Assembly: GCA_934630515.1 (NCBI GenBank) | Contig: CAKTVV010000015.1 | Span: 1 to 64,000, forward strand | Source: an uncultured Eubacteriales bacterium | Lineage (GTDB): Bacteria > Bacillota > Clostridia > Oscillospirales > Acutalibacteraceae | DNA: 64,000 nt | Reading direction: 5' to 3' | Shown: positions 41,294 to 49,935 of the stretch, piece by piece | Layout: each line of letters begins with the position of its first letter | Position numbering within the stretch: the first letter of the stretch is position 1 | Program-made: the position numbers and the translations under genes | Notes under the pieces: model-generated | The model's database searches: none | What the model saw: only the letters and a program-made list of their open reading frames with translations | What the model was told of the DNA's origin: nothing

Positions 41294-42055
41294 ATGGCAA
41301 AGGTTATAGCGGTAGTCACCCAGAAGGGCGGCGTGGGGAAGACCACCACCGCCGTCAATCTGGCGTCCACCGTGGCGGAGATGGGAAAGACCTGTTTGCT
41401 GGTGGATATCGACCCCCAGGGCAACGCCACCAGCGGCGTGGGGCTGGATAAGCGCCGGGTGCAGCTGTCCACCTACGATCTGCTGGCGGGGGCGGAGGGC
41501 AGCGACCGGGCGGCGATCCGCACGGCGTTTGAGCGGCTCTCCATCGTGCCCTCCAGCGTGGCGCTGGCGGGGGCGGAGATCGAGATGGTGGATCTGCCCC
41601 GGCGGGAGAGCCGCTTGAAAGCGGCGCTGGCGCCCTATCGGGAGCAGTACGACTTTATTTTCATCGATTGCCCGCCGGCGCTGGGGCTGCTGACCCTCAA
41701 TGCGCTGGTGGCAGCGGATACCTTTCTCATCCCGGTGCAGCCGGAATACTATGCGCTGGAGGGGCTGTCCCAGCTGATCGCCACCGTGCGGCAGGTGAAG
41801 CGGCTGTATAATCCTGGTCTGGAGCTGGAGGGGGTGCTGTTCACCATGTATGACGGGCGGACGAATCTCACCCAGCAGGTGGCGGCGGAGGTCAAGAAGT
41901 TTTTCCCCCGCAAGGTGTATGGGGCGGTGGTGCCCCGCAGCGTGCGGCTGGCGGAGGCGCCCTCCTACGGTCGTCCCATCAACTATTACGATAAGGCGTC
42001 CAAGGGCGCCAAGTGCTATCGGGAGGTGGCGGAGGAGCTGCTGTCCCATCAATAA
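41294..42055 (+). CDS. parA: Chromosome partitioning ATPase ParA (Soj)
   Basis: A 253-residue deviant-Walker ATPase. The motif KGGVGKTTTAVNLAS (residues 11-25) carries the signature Lys; DIDPQGNAT (39-47) and FIDCPPALGLL (about 117-127) follow. No N-terminal DNA-binding domain, so it is the chromosomal Soj type. It interacts with ParB to move and separate origins and to regulate DnaA. Followed by parB 65 nt downstream. Confidence 0.95.
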   Translation: MAKVIAVVTQKGGVGKTTTAVNLASTVAEMGKTCLLVDIDPQGNATSGVGLDKRRVQLSTYDLLAGAEGSDRAAIRTAFERLSIVPSSVALAGAEIEMVDLPRRESRLKAALAPYREQYDFIFIDCPPALGLLTLNALVAADTFLIPVQPEYYALEGLSQLIATVRQVKRLYNPGLELEGVLFTMYDGRTNLTQQVAAEVKKFFPRKVYGAVVPRSVRLAEAPSYGRPINYYDKASKGAKCYREVAEELLSHQ

Positions 42056-42120
42056 CCGGCGGCGGGCAACGCCCCACACCGGAACAAAAATGCACCGAAA
42101 CGGGTGGAAAGGAGCCAATC

Positions 42121-42981
42121 ATGGCGATGAAAAAGGGCGGTCTGGGCAAGGGTCTGGACGTGCTGTTTGCGGAGAATACCTTGGAGGACGACGCCCGCAC
42201 GGTGTCGCTGCCGATCCATGAGATCGTACCCAATCGGGAGCAGCCCCGGAAGCAGTTTGACGACGAGGCGCTGCAGGAGCTGGCGGATTCCATCGCCCAG
42301 CATGGGGTGCTGCAGCCGCTGCTGGTGCGGCCCATGCCCGACGGCAGCTATCAGCTGGTGGCGGGGGAGCGCCGCTGGCGTGCCTCCCAGATTGCCGGTC
42401 TGAACGAGGTGCCCGTGGTGGTGCGGGATATGAACGAGCAGGAGGCTGCCGAGCTGGCGCTGATCGAGAACCTCCAGCGGGAGGATCTGAACCCCATGGA
42501 AGAGGCGCTGGGCTACCAGACCCTGATGGAGGGCTACGGCATGACTCAAGAGCAGGCGGCGCAGGTGGTGAATAAGTCCCGTCCGGCGGTGGCGAACGCC
42601 CTGCGGCTGCTGCGGCTGCCCCAGTCGGTGGCGGCGCTGGTGGCGGAGGGCTCTCTGTCCGCCGGTCATGCCCGGTCGGTGCTGGCGTTTGAGGATGAGG
42701 AGACCATGCTGCAGATGGCGCAGACCGCCGTGGAAAAGGGTCTGTCGGTGCGGGAGCTGGAGCGGCTGGCAAAGCAGGCGAAGAAAGCGCCTAAGGCTCC
42801 CGCTGATCCCAAGCCCCGGCGGGATAGCTTTTTCGACGAGGTGGCGTTGGCGCTGCGGGAGAATTTGGGGCGGCAGGTGAAGGTCACCGGCGACGCCAAG
42901 GGCGGCACGCTGCAGATCGAATTTTTCGATGCCGAGGATCTGCGGGCGCTGGCGAACCGGCTGGAGGAACAGCCCCGGTGA
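42121..42981 (+). CDS. parB: Chromosome partitioning protein ParB (Spo0J)
   Basis: A 286-residue CTP-dependent DNA clamp. N-terminus MAMKKGGLGKGLDVLF matches the ParA-stimulating peptide, followed by IVPNREQPRKQF, GERRWRAS (CTP motif) and ENLQREDLNPMEEA, and a central helix-turn-helix (MTQEQAAQVVNKSRPAVANALRLLRL). It loads at the two parS sites in this window and recruits SMC. RBS AAAGGAG. Confidence 0.95.
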   Translation: MAMKKGGLGKGLDVLFAENTLEDDARTVSLPIHEIVPNREQPRKQFDDEALQELADSIAQHGVLQPLLVRPMPDGSYQLVAGERRWRASQIAGLNEVPVVVRDMNEQEAAELALIENLQREDLNPMEEALGYQTLMEGYGMTQEQAAQVVNKSRPAVANALRLLRLPQSVAALVAEGSLSAGHARSVLAFEDEETMLQMAQTAVEKGLSVRELERLAKQAKKAPKAPADPKPRRDSFFDEVALALRENLGRQVKVTGDAKGGTLQIEFFDAEDLRALANRLEEQPR

Positions 42982-43055
42982 TCCGGCGGCTGTAGGAAGA
43001 ATACAACTGCGGCGGGCAGCGGATGGCTGCCTGCCGTTGATTTTACGGAGGAATT

Positions 43056-43817
43056 ATGTCCGAACTGTATATTCATCCAGAAAATATACCGGCTGTATGT
43101 AAATGTCCCCTGCAGGTCGCCTCTTATGACGTGGCGCCGGACGGCAAGCTCCGCCCGGCGGCGGTGCTGCGGTACCAGCAGGAGGCGGCGGAGCAGCATT
43201 TTGCCCCCGGCGGCTTGGGCTGGCAGGGCATGGCGGCGCTGGGGATGGCGTTCGTATGCGTGCGGTGGCAGGGGCAGCTGCTGCGCCGCCCCGGTATGGG
43301 GGAGCGGGTGACGGTGGAGACCTGGCACCGGCAGCGGAAGGGTCCCCGGTTTTACCGCTGCTACCGGTGGGTGGATGCAAGCGGTGCGGAGATCATCCGG
43401 GGGGTCATGGAATTTGCGCTGGTGTCCACCGCCGATCACCGCCTGCTGCGGGGGGAGGAATTTGACCGGTTTGCGATCCCTGCCCAGCCGGAGCGGCGGG
43501 TGGATTGCCCCGATCCCGGACGGCTGACGCTGCCGGAGATGGCGGCTGCCGGGTCGTACCGGGTGCGCCCCTCCGATGCGGACATGAACGGGCATATGAA
43601 TAACACCCACTACGCCGATCTGTGCGAGGATCTGCTGCCGCCGGGGACGGCGGTGGGGGAGATCACGCTGCAGTTCCTTCACGAGAGCCGCCCCGGAGAA
43701 ACGGTGGCGCTGGAATCCGCCCGAGAGGGCGCTGCGCTCTATCTGCGGGGCAGCCGGGAGGGAGCGCCGGTGTTCGCCGCCCGGGTGGTGCTGACGGAGG
43801 ATGGCTGTGGAGCTTAA
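43056..43817 (+). CDS. Acyl-ACP thioesterase (FatA/FatB family)
   Basis: A 253-residue double hot-dog thioesterase that frees fatty acids from acyl carrier protein. The catalytic region DADMNGHMNNTHYADL (about 174-189) contains the conserved Asn and His. Common in Clostridia. The N-terminal half YDVAPDGKLRPAAVLRYQQEAAEQHF is also typical. The stop overlaps the next gene by 17 nt. Confidence 0.88.
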   Translation: MSELYIHPENIPAVCKCPLQVASYDVAPDGKLRPAAVLRYQQEAAEQHFAPGGLGWQGMAALGMAFVCVRWQGQLLRRPGMGERVTVETWHRQRKGPRFYRCYRWVDASGAEIIRGVMEFALVSTADHRLLRGEEFDRFAIPAQPERRVDCPDPGRLTLPEMAAAGSYRVRPSDADMNGHMNNTHYADLCEDLLPPGTAVGEITLQFLHESRPGETVALESAREGAALYLRGSREGAPVFAARVVLTEDGCGA

Positions 43818-44532
43818 GGCAGCGCTGGACGCCGCCCGGGAGCCGACGGCGGCGGGCGGCATCGGCACGCTGGGAGAGAAAACGCTCCATGCGGCGCTGA
43901 AGCGTTGGATCGACGAGGATCCCACCCATTGGGAGGTGCCGCTGCCGGAGGGCTTTGTGGCGGATGTGTTCGACGGGGAGCGGGTGACAGAGGTCCAGAC
44001 CGCCAATTTCTCGGCGCTGCGGCGAAAATTGACGGCGCTGCTGGCACAGTATCCGGTGACGGTGGTGCATCCGCTGGTGCGGCGGAAATGGCTGTGCTGG
44101 ATCGATCCCGCCACCGGGGAGGTCACGTCGCCCCGCCGCTCGCCCCGCCGGGGCAGCTGGGCGGATGCCGGGGGGCAGCTGATCTATCTGCTGCCCTGCC
44201 TGCAGGATCCCCGGCTGGAGATCACGCTGGTGCTGCTGGATGTGGAGGAGCATCGGCTGGCGGACGGCTGGGGCAGCGGCGGCAAGCGGGGCAGTCACCG
44301 GGCGGAGCGCTATCCCCGGACGGAGATACCGCCCCAGACCCTGACGCTGCGCTGTGGGGCGGACTATCGGGCGCTGCTGCCCGCCGGTCTGCCGAATCCC
44401 TTTACGGCGGCGGAATTTGGCAAAGCCGTACGCCAGCAGGGACGTACCCTGCAGGGCACGCTCAAGGTATTATTAACCATGGAGGTGATCACCCGGGAAA
44501 AAGCGGGGCGCAAATTTTTATATCGGTATTGA
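43801..44532 (+). CDS. Conserved hypothetical protein with nuclease-like N-terminus
   Basis: A 243-residue protein I do not recognise by name. The first 90 residues, GEKTLHAALKRW then VADVFDGERVTEVQT, show the E-x(n)-D-x(n)-E-V-Q spacing seen in PD-(D/E)XK nucleases. The C-terminal part (about 195-243) looks like a winged helix (PFTAAEFGKAVRQQGRTLQGTLKVLLTMEVI). It overlaps the thioesterase gene by 17 nt in another frame, so the two are probably co-translated, though their link is not obvious. Confidence 0.55.
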   Translation: MAVELKAALDAAREPTAAGGIGTLGEKTLHAALKRWIDEDPTHWEVPLPEGFVADVFDGERVTEVQTANFSALRRKLTALLAQYPVTVVHPLVRRKWLCWIDPATGEVTSPRRSPRRGSWADAGGQLIYLLPCLQDPRLEITLVLLDVEEHRLADGWGSGGKRGSHRAERYPRTEIPPQTLTLRCGADYRALLPAGLPNPFTAAEFGKAVRQQGRTLQGTLKVLLTMEVITREKAGRKFLYRY

Positions 44533-44614
44533 CGCTGCGGTGACCGCCGGCAGCGTCCACGTCGGAGCGCCCGTTAAAAGCAATGGCGTGCGGCTGCGGT
44601 CAAATAATGAGAAC

Positions 44615-44656
44615 AGTCAGTTCGAGACCTTCCTGACTTAAAACAAAACTAAAGGA
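44615..44656 (+). ncRNA. preQ1-I riboswitch upstream of queT
   Basis: P1 stem AGTCAG/CTGACT encloses a 12-nt loop TTCGAGACCTTC, followed by the A-rich tail TAAAACAAAACTAAAGGAG. Loop length, the TTC opening and the AAAACTAA tail match the class I preQ1 aptamer. The loop CCTT can pair with AAGG of the ribosome site, so binding of preQ1 should hide the start. It precedes a queuosine-precursor transporter, which fits. Confidence 0.85.
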
Positions 44657-44666
44657 GCGATCTATC

Positions 44667-45203
44667 ATGTCAAAACAGAAAACCATGTCCGTGCGGCGGT
44701 TGGTGACCGCCGGTTTGATCGGCGGCTTGTATGCCGCCCTGACGCTTCTGCTGGCGCCCCTATCCTTTGCGGGGCTGCAGTGCCGTCTGTCGGAGGCGCT
44801 GACCGTGCTGGCGGCGTTTACCCCTGCCGCCATCCCCGGTCTGATCGTGGGCTGCTTCGTGTCCAATCTGGCGGGGCTGACCTCGGGTGCCAACCCGGCG
44901 GGGGCGCTGGATCTGATGCTGGGGCCGTTAGCCACCGGGCTGGCGGCGGTATGGAGCTACCACCTGCGCAACCGGAAGCTGGGAGGCGTACCGCTGCTGT
45001 CCACGCTGCCCCCGGTGATCCTCAACGCTCTGATCGTGGGGGCGGAACTGGCGCTGGTAGCGCCGGAATTTTCGGTGCCGGTGCTGCTCATTCAGATGGG
45101 CAGCGTAGGGCTGGGAGAGCTGGCCGCCTGCGTGGTGGGCGGCGGCATATTAGCGGCGGCGCTGAGCCGCACCGGAGCTGCCCGAAAGATCTTTACGGAC
45201 TGA
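44667..45203 (+). CDS. queT: QueT-family queuosine-precursor transporter
   Basis: A 178-residue membrane protein of the QueT family, an S component of ECF-type importers for preQ0/preQ1. It has about six hydrophobic helices and the family segments AALTLLLAPLSFAGLQCRLSEALTVL and the mid-region SNLAGLTSGANPAGALDLMLG. Controlled by the preQ1 riboswitch just upstream. The energy module is not in the window. Confidence 0.92.
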   Translation: MSKQKTMSVRRLVTAGLIGGLYAALTLLLAPLSFAGLQCRLSEALTVLAAFTPAAIPGLIVGCFVSNLAGLTSGANPAGALDLMLGPLATGLAAVWSYHLRNRKLGGVPLLSTLPPVILNALIVGAELALVAPEFSVPVLLIQMGSVGLGELAACVVGGGILAAALSRTGAARKIFTD

Positions 45204-45219
45204 AATATATAGAAGACAG

Positions 45220-45258
45220 TATACTCTCCGTAGACGACCGACCGACTGCGGAGAGTAT
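45220..45258 (+). terminator. Terminator after queT
   Basis: ATACTCTCCG pairs with CGGAGAGTAT, ending in ATTTTT. Confidence 0.8.
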
Positions 45259-45397
45259 ATTTTTGCCCCGTTATACTATTCGGAGCAAAAAGGGACATTG
45301 TACACTGCCGCCGGGGGAATATAGCCGCCGGTTTTCCACCGTCCTCCCGTCCTCGGTGGAAAGCTTTGCCGTTTTCCTGTAAGATGAGGGTGAGGGC

Positions 45398-45426
45398 TTT
45401 ACATTTTTCTCCGAAACGGGTATACT
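45398..45426 (+). promoter_or_regulatory. Promoter of the zinc ABC transporter operon
   Basis: TTTACA, 17-nt spacer, TATACT; 38 nt before the start. No clear Zur-type palindrome was seen. TTTTCCACC and GGTGGAAA words occur at 45334 and 45355. Confidence 0.7.
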
Positions 45427-45464
45427 GATAGAAATGACTTTGCACAGAGAATGGGAGAGACGGT

Positions 45465-46445
45465 ATGGGAGAGACGGTGCGGCGGTATGCGCCGGTGGCG
45501 GGGCTGTTGGCGGGGATCGCAGCGGCGGGTGTGCTGCTGACGGTGCTGCTGGGGGGCGGCAGGACGGAAAGCGACGCCTTTACGGTGGTGACGACCAATT
45601 ATCCCCTGTATGTGGCGGCGCAGCAGCTGACCGCCGGGGTGGACGGTGTGGCGGTGGAAAACCTCACCGGCGCCTCCACCGGATGTTTGCACGATTATCA
45701 GCTGTCCCCCGCCAATCGCATCACGCTGGAGCGAGCCAATCTGGTGCTGCTCAACGGTGCGGGGGCGGAGCCTTTTCTCGACGATGTGCTGCCGACCCTC
45801 ACCGCTCCGGTGACGGATACGTCGGCGGGGCTTGCGCTGCTGCCCTCCGGGGAAGCCCATGACCACGAGGATCATGAGCATGAGGATGACCACGACGACG
45901 AGCATGACGACCATGAGGGGCATCACCATACCGTGAACGAGCATGTGTGGGTCAGCCCCAGCCGCTATGCCCGGCAGGTGACGGCAGCGGAGCAGGCGTT
46001 GTGCGCCGCCGACCCGGACAATGCCGACCGCTACCGGCAGAACGCCGAGACCTACCGCCGCCGGATCGACGAGGTAGCCCGGCGGCTGCAAGCGGCGGCG
46101 GCTACGCTGGGGCAGCGGCGCTGCGTGCTGTTTCACGATTCGCTGGCATATCTGGCGGATGAGCTGGGCTTTTCGGTGGCGGTGAGCCTGTCCGCCGGAG
46201 AGGAGAGCGGGGTTTCGGCGGGGGAGCTGCAGCGGGCGGCTGCTGCCGTGCAGGCGGATCCCACCATGCTGGTGCTGTACGACAGCCAATACACGGTGCG
46301 GTATCCGTCGGTGGACAGGCTGGTGCCGGAGAATCAGGTGCTGGCGCTGGACACCGGGGTCAAGGGCAGCGGCAGCGCCGACGATTGGCTCCGGGCGATG
46401 GAGCGGACGGCGCAGGCGCTGGAGCGCTGCGGGCAGAACGGCTGA
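45465..46445 (+). CDS. Metal (zinc) ABC transporter substrate-binding protein
   Basis: A 326-residue exported binding protein of the ZnuA/AdcA cluster. An N-terminal membrane anchor (about 8-30) is followed by TTNYPLYVAAQQLT. A His/Asp/Glu-rich loop (about 126-160: DHEDHEHEDDHDDEHDDHEG) marks zinc-specific members, then NEHVWVSPSRYARQ with a metal-ligand His. Later FHDSLAYLADELGF contains another ligand His. The gene is whole; a partial copy of its middle lies directly downstream. Confidence 0.9.
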   Translation: MGETVRRYAPVAGLLAGIAAAGVLLTVLLGGGRTESDAFTVVTTNYPLYVAAQQLTAGVDGVAVENLTGASTGCLHDYQLSPANRITLERANLVLLNGAGAEPFLDDVLPTLTAPVTDTSAGLALLPSGEAHDHEDHEHEDDHDDEHDDHEGHHHTVNEHVWVSPSRYARQVTAAEQALCAADPDNADRYRQNAETYRRRIDEVARRLQAAAATLGQRRCVLFHDSLAYLADELGFSVAVSLSAGEESGVSAGELQRAAAAVQADPTMLVLYDSQYTVRYPSVDRLVPENQVLALDTGVKGSGSADDWLRAMERTAQALERCGQNG

Positions 46446-46448
46446 AAC

Positions 46449-46624
46449 GCCGCCGATCCGGACAACGCCGACCGCTGCCGGCAGAACAGCGAGACCTACC
46501 GCCGCCGCATCGACGAGGTAGCCCGGTGGCTGCCAGCGGCGGCTACGCTGGGGCAGCGGCAATGCGTGCTGTTTCACGATTCGCTGGCGTATCTGGCGGA
46601 TGAGCTGGGCTTTTCGGTGGCGGC
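46449..46624 (+). pseudogene. Partial duplicate of the zinc-binding-protein gene
   Basis: About 176 bp nearly identical to 46005-46182 inside the preceding gene (AADPDNADR..., VLFHDSLAYLADELGF), with a few substitutions and a 3-nt deletion. No start codon or complete domain, so it is a non-functional duplicate inserted between the binding-protein and ATPase genes. Confidence 0.85.
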
Positions 46625-46693
46625 GATTCTGCCCCGCACGGCGGGGCTTCGGCGCACAAAAGGCGCCATTCCACAAGAAAGGGAGAACGGTTT

Positions 46694-47425
46694 ATGAGCG
46701 GGTGCGGATTGCATTGCCTGAAAATCAATCATATCACCGTCCGGGCGGGCGGACATACGCTGGTGGAGGATGTGAGCCTTCACGCCCATTGCGGGGAGAT
46801 CACGGCGGTGATCGGCCGCAACGGTGCCGGCAAAAGCACCCTGTTTAAGGCGGTGCTGGGGGAGCTGCCCCATACGGGGAAGGTCATTTTCACCGGTCAT
46901 GACGGGATCCCGGCGGAGAAAAAGCCCCGCATCGGCTATGTGCCCCAAAGTCTCAACGTAGACCCAGGCTCCCCGGCAACAGTGCTGGATATGGCGGTGA
47001 CCTTCACCAGCCGCTATCCGGCGTTTCTGCCGGTGCCGAAAAAGCTGCGGGCGGAGATCGCCGGGCATTTCGCCCGGTTCGAGGCAGAGGGGCTGCTGGA
47101 TAAGCCGGTGGGGCGGCTGTCGGGCGGGGAGCTGCAGCGGGTGCTGCTGGCGATCGCCACCCGTCCCCACCCGGATATGCTGGTGCTGGACGAGCCGGTG
47201 TCCGGCGTGGATGCGGCGGGCTTGGAGCGGTTCTATGCGCTGCTGGAGCAGCTGCGGCGGGACGATATGGTGATCCTGCTGATCTCCCATGATCTGGAGT
47301 TTGTGCGGCACCACGCCGACCGGGTGGTGCTGCTGGGGGGGCGGGTGCTGGCATCCGGCAGCCCGGCGGAGGTGTTCGCCTCCCCGGCGTTTCAGGAGGC
47401 ATTTCCCGGAGGAGGTGAGCGGTGA
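46694..47425 (+). CDS. znuC: Zinc ABC transporter ATP-binding protein
   Basis: A 243-residue ABC ATPase. Walker A GRNGAGKST (41-49), Q-loop VPQSL, signature LSGGELQR (about 141-148), Walker B MLVLDEP, and the switch His in LISHD. N-terminus is slightly Cys-rich (SGCGLHCLK). RBS AAGAAAGGGAGAAC. Its end overlaps the permease start. Confidence 0.9.
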   Translation: MSGCGLHCLKINHITVRAGGHTLVEDVSLHAHCGEITAVIGRNGAGKSTLFKAVLGELPHTGKVIFTGHDGIPAEKKPRIGYVPQSLNVDPGSPATVLDMAVTFTSRYPAFLPVPKKLRAEIAGHFARFEAEGLLDKPVGRLSGGELQRVLLAIATRPHPDMLVLDEPVSGVDAAGLERFYALLEQLRRDDMVILLISHDLEFVRHHADRVVLLGGRVLASGSPAEVFASPAFQEAFPGGGER

Positions 47426-48231
47426 TGGGCGGTATCTTCAGCTTTTGGCAATACGATTTCATGCGCACGGCGCTGGGGGCGATCCTGCTGCTGGTGCCGC
47501 TGCTGTCCATCCTCGGCACGCTGGTGGTGAACAATGGCATGTCCTTTTTCTCCGATGCGCTGGGGCATTCGGCGCTGACGGGGGTCGCCATCGGCGTGGT
47601 GGCGGGGGTCAGCCAATATGAATGGATCATGGTGGCGTTTGCGGTGGTGTTTGCGCTGCTGATGAACCGCATCCGCCATTCCCGGCTGGCATCCACCGAT
47701 ACGGTCATCGGGGTGTTCTCCTCGGTGGGGGTGGCGCTGGGGCTGGTGCTGCTGTCCCGGGGCGGCAACTTCGCCAACTATCAGAGCCTGCTCATCGGGG
47801 ATGTATTGAGCATCACCCGGCAGGAGCTGTGGCTGCTGGGGCTGGTGCTGGCGGCGACGGCGGTGGTGTGGTGCCTGTGCTTCAACGGCTTTCATGCGGT
47901 CAGCATCAGCCCGGCGGTCGCCCGCAGCAAGGGGCTGCGGGTGGGGCTGCTGGACAACCTGTTTGTGGTGCTGATCGCCGTGGTGGTGATGCTGGCGATC
48001 CGCTGGGTGGGGCTGCTGCTCATCAACGCCATGCTCATCCTCCCGGCGGCGGCGTCCCGCCATGTGGCACGCAGTATGCGCAGCTATCATCTGCTGGCGC
48101 TGATCTTCGGGCTGTTCGCCGGGGTGCTGGGGCTGCTGCTGTCCTATTATAACGGCGTCGCCACCGGCCCCACCATCATTCTGGTGCAGGCGGTGATTTT
48201 CTTCGGCACATTCCTCATGCGGGAAAAATAA
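47425..48231 (+). CDS. znuB: Zinc ABC transporter permease
   Basis: A 268-residue integral membrane permease of the ABC-3 (ZnuB/AdcB) family with about eight helices and the conserved DALGHSALTGVAIG and SVGVALGLVLLS segments. The start shares an ATGA overlap with the ATPase stop and follows GGAGG; a GTG 3 nt upstream is an alternative. A terminator follows. Confidence 0.9.
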   Translation: MGGIFSFWQYDFMRTALGAILLLVPLLSILGTLVVNNGMSFFSDALGHSALTGVAIGVVAGVSQYEWIMVAFAVVFALLMNRIRHSRLASTDTVIGVFSSVGVALGLVLLSRGGNFANYQSLLIGDVLSITRQELWLLGLVLAATAVVWCLCFNGFHAVSISPAVARSKGLRVGLLDNLFVVLIAVVVMLAIRWVGLLLINAMLILPAAASRHVARSMRSYHLLALIFGLFAGVLGLLLSYYNGVATGPTIILVQAVIFFGTFLMREK

Positions 48232-48252
48232 AAGGGCGAGCTAACACAAAAC

Positions 48253-48278
48253 GCCAGCAAAACCGTGGTTTTGCTGGC
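48253..48278 (+). terminator. Terminator of the zinc transporter operon
   Basis: GCCAGCAAAACC pairs with GGTTTTGCTGGC and runs into ATTTTC. Confidence 0.85.
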
Positions 48279-48540
48279 ATTTTCTGCGTTTATCCGGTCG
48301 AAACGGCTGGCTTCGGCTGCAGGAATGAAAGGCAGAGCTTATGGGACGGGTCGATCCCATCTCCGGCGAAAATGCGCCGCCCTTGCGGGAGCGGGCGCTT
48401 TTTATACACGGGGCAGCGGCTGCCTTTGCGGCGAGCGCTCTTATATGCGCTGCTCGTATACAGGAGGCGCCGGGGGAAAGCAGCGGTTATCCCACATACC
48501 CGTTAGATTGCGTCCGGCGGTTGATGCCGGTTCCAAAAGC
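48279..48540. other. Gene-free stretch
   Basis: Between convergent genes. No coding frame with a ribosome site, repeat or known RNA was recognised. Confidence 0.3.
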
Positions 48541-48570
48541 ATGCGCCGCCCGTTTTTTCGGGCGGCGCAT
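48541..48570 (-). terminator. Terminator of the acetyltransferase-like gene
   Basis: ATGCGCCGCCCG pairs with CGGGCGGCGCAT over a T/A loop and ends in CTTTTGG on the minus strand. Confidence 0.8.
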
Positions 48571-48579
48571 GGCAGTTGT

Positions 48580-49731
48580 TTATATATCCTTGATGTAGCA
48601 GCGGCGGCGCTTGTGCTGCTCCTTGTCGAACATTTTCCACTGGGCGAGAATTTTGCTGTTGGTCTCCAGCTGGGGGCCGGTCTCCGCAAAGCGGATCCCC
48701 ATTTTCGCCGCCCCCTGAATGAGGTGGTCGAGGATGATGGCGTTGATGCCGGCGCCCTGCAGCTCCGGCTTGACGGCGATGAGCAGCATATCCGCCGTGT
48801 CGTTCTTCCGCAGATCGTGCAGCACCCGCACCCAGCCGGTGGGGAACAGCCGTCCCCGGCTCTTTTGCATAGCCGTCGCCATGGAGGGGGCGCTGACCCC
48901 GAATGCCACCATCCGCTCCTGCTCGTCCATCACGAAGCACGCCAGATTCGGATTGATGAGCGGGGCGAACTTGGTCTTATACTTCTTCACCTGCCGCTCG
49001 TTCAGCTCGACCACGCCGTAGAGGGGCGAATACGCCTCGTTCACCAGCCGGAACACCTGCTCCACCAGCGGGGGATACTGCCATTGGTGCCTGACGTTGG
49101 CTATGTGGAGCTTGCGGCTGCGCAGCACATGCTCGGCGATGCGGTGCAGCTTCACCCCCTGGGGGCTGTCCGGGGTGGGCGCCTGGATGTAAAACTCCAC
49201 CCAGTCGGTGTCCTTGCGGTAGCCCAGCCGCTCCAGATGCTCGTTATAGTAGGGATGATTATAATAGGTGATGAACATGCTGCGGCGGTCAAAGCCCTCC
49301 ACCAGCATACCCTCCCGGTCCATGTCGCAGAAGCCCAGCGGCCCGTGGATCTGGTCGCAGCCCTTTTCGGCTGCCCAGCTCTCCACGGCGGCAAACAGGG
49401 CGGCGGATACCGCCGGATCGTCGATAAAGTCCACCTGAGAGAACCGCATCCGGTTGGTGTGCCATTTCTCGTTGGCTTTATAGCTGAGGATAGCGCCGAT
49501 GCGCCCGACGACCTCGCCGTCCCGGTAGGCCAGCCAGCATTTGGCGTCGCAATAGTCGAAGGCGGGATTTTTCGTCCGATCCCAGTCCGCCAGATCGTCG
49601 CCGTAAAAGGCGGGCACAAACTGGGGCACATCCCGATACAGCTGGTTCGGGTAATCCACGAACCGGCGCAGCTCCTGTTTTGTGGTCACCTCCCGCACGG
49701 TGACGGCGGTGGTATCCATGGTGGAAAGCAT
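48580..49731 (-). CDS. GNAT-like protein with N-terminal capsule/lipid-linked-type fold
   Basis: A 383-residue protein. The N-terminal part (YPNQLYRDVPQFVPAFYGDD) and GPLGFCDMDREGMLVEGFDRRSMF are characteristic of a conserved family usually annotated as N-acetyltransferase or hypothetical; the C-terminal half has a GNAT-like LLIAVKPELQGAGINAIIL segment (the acetyl-CoA loop) at about 325-343. The start ATG follows GGAGGAACC. It is a single gene. Substrate unknown. Confidence 0.7.
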   Translation of the reverse strand: MLSTMDTTAVTVREVTTKQELRRFVDYPNQLYRDVPQFVPAFYGDDLADWDRTKNPAFDYCDAKCWLAYRDGEVVGRIGAILSYKANEKWHTNRMRFSQVDFIDDPAVSAALFAAVESWAAEKGCDQIHGPLGFCDMDREGMLVEGFDRRSMFITYYNHPYYNEHLERLGYRKDTDWVEFYIQAPTPDSPQGVKLHRIAEHVLRSRKLHIANVRHQWQYPPLVEQVFRLVNEAYSPLYGVVELNERQVKKYKTKFAPLINPNLACFVMDEQERMVAFGVSAPSMATAMQKSRGRLFPTGWVRVLHDLRKNDTADMLLIAVKPELQGAGINAIILDHLIQGAAKMGIRFAETGPQLETNSKILAQWKMFDKEQHKRRRCYIKDI

Positions 49732-49858
49732 AAGGTTCCTCCTCCTTGCGGTCATTGAGACAGGCGGATGCTGCCATACAGCCTCTATTCTACTCCTGCT
49801 GCCGCCATTTGTCAAACAAAACCCAAGGACAGGCAAAATTTCCATAAAACGATCCGAC

Positions 49859-49887
49859 TTGACTTTTTTATCGAAAAACAGTATAAT
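49859..49887 (+). promoter_or_regulatory. Promoter of the DUF2975-XRE operon
   Basis: TTGACT, 17-nt spacer, TATAAT; 48 nt before the start. Confidence 0.8.
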
Positions 49888-49935
49888 AAGCCCACTGCAA
49901 CACACGATACTGTAAGATAAAGGAAATGACAGAGC

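Noticed and set aside
45260..45464. Zur operator before the zinc transporter operon
   Set aside because: No palindrome resembling the Firmicutes Zur box was seen.
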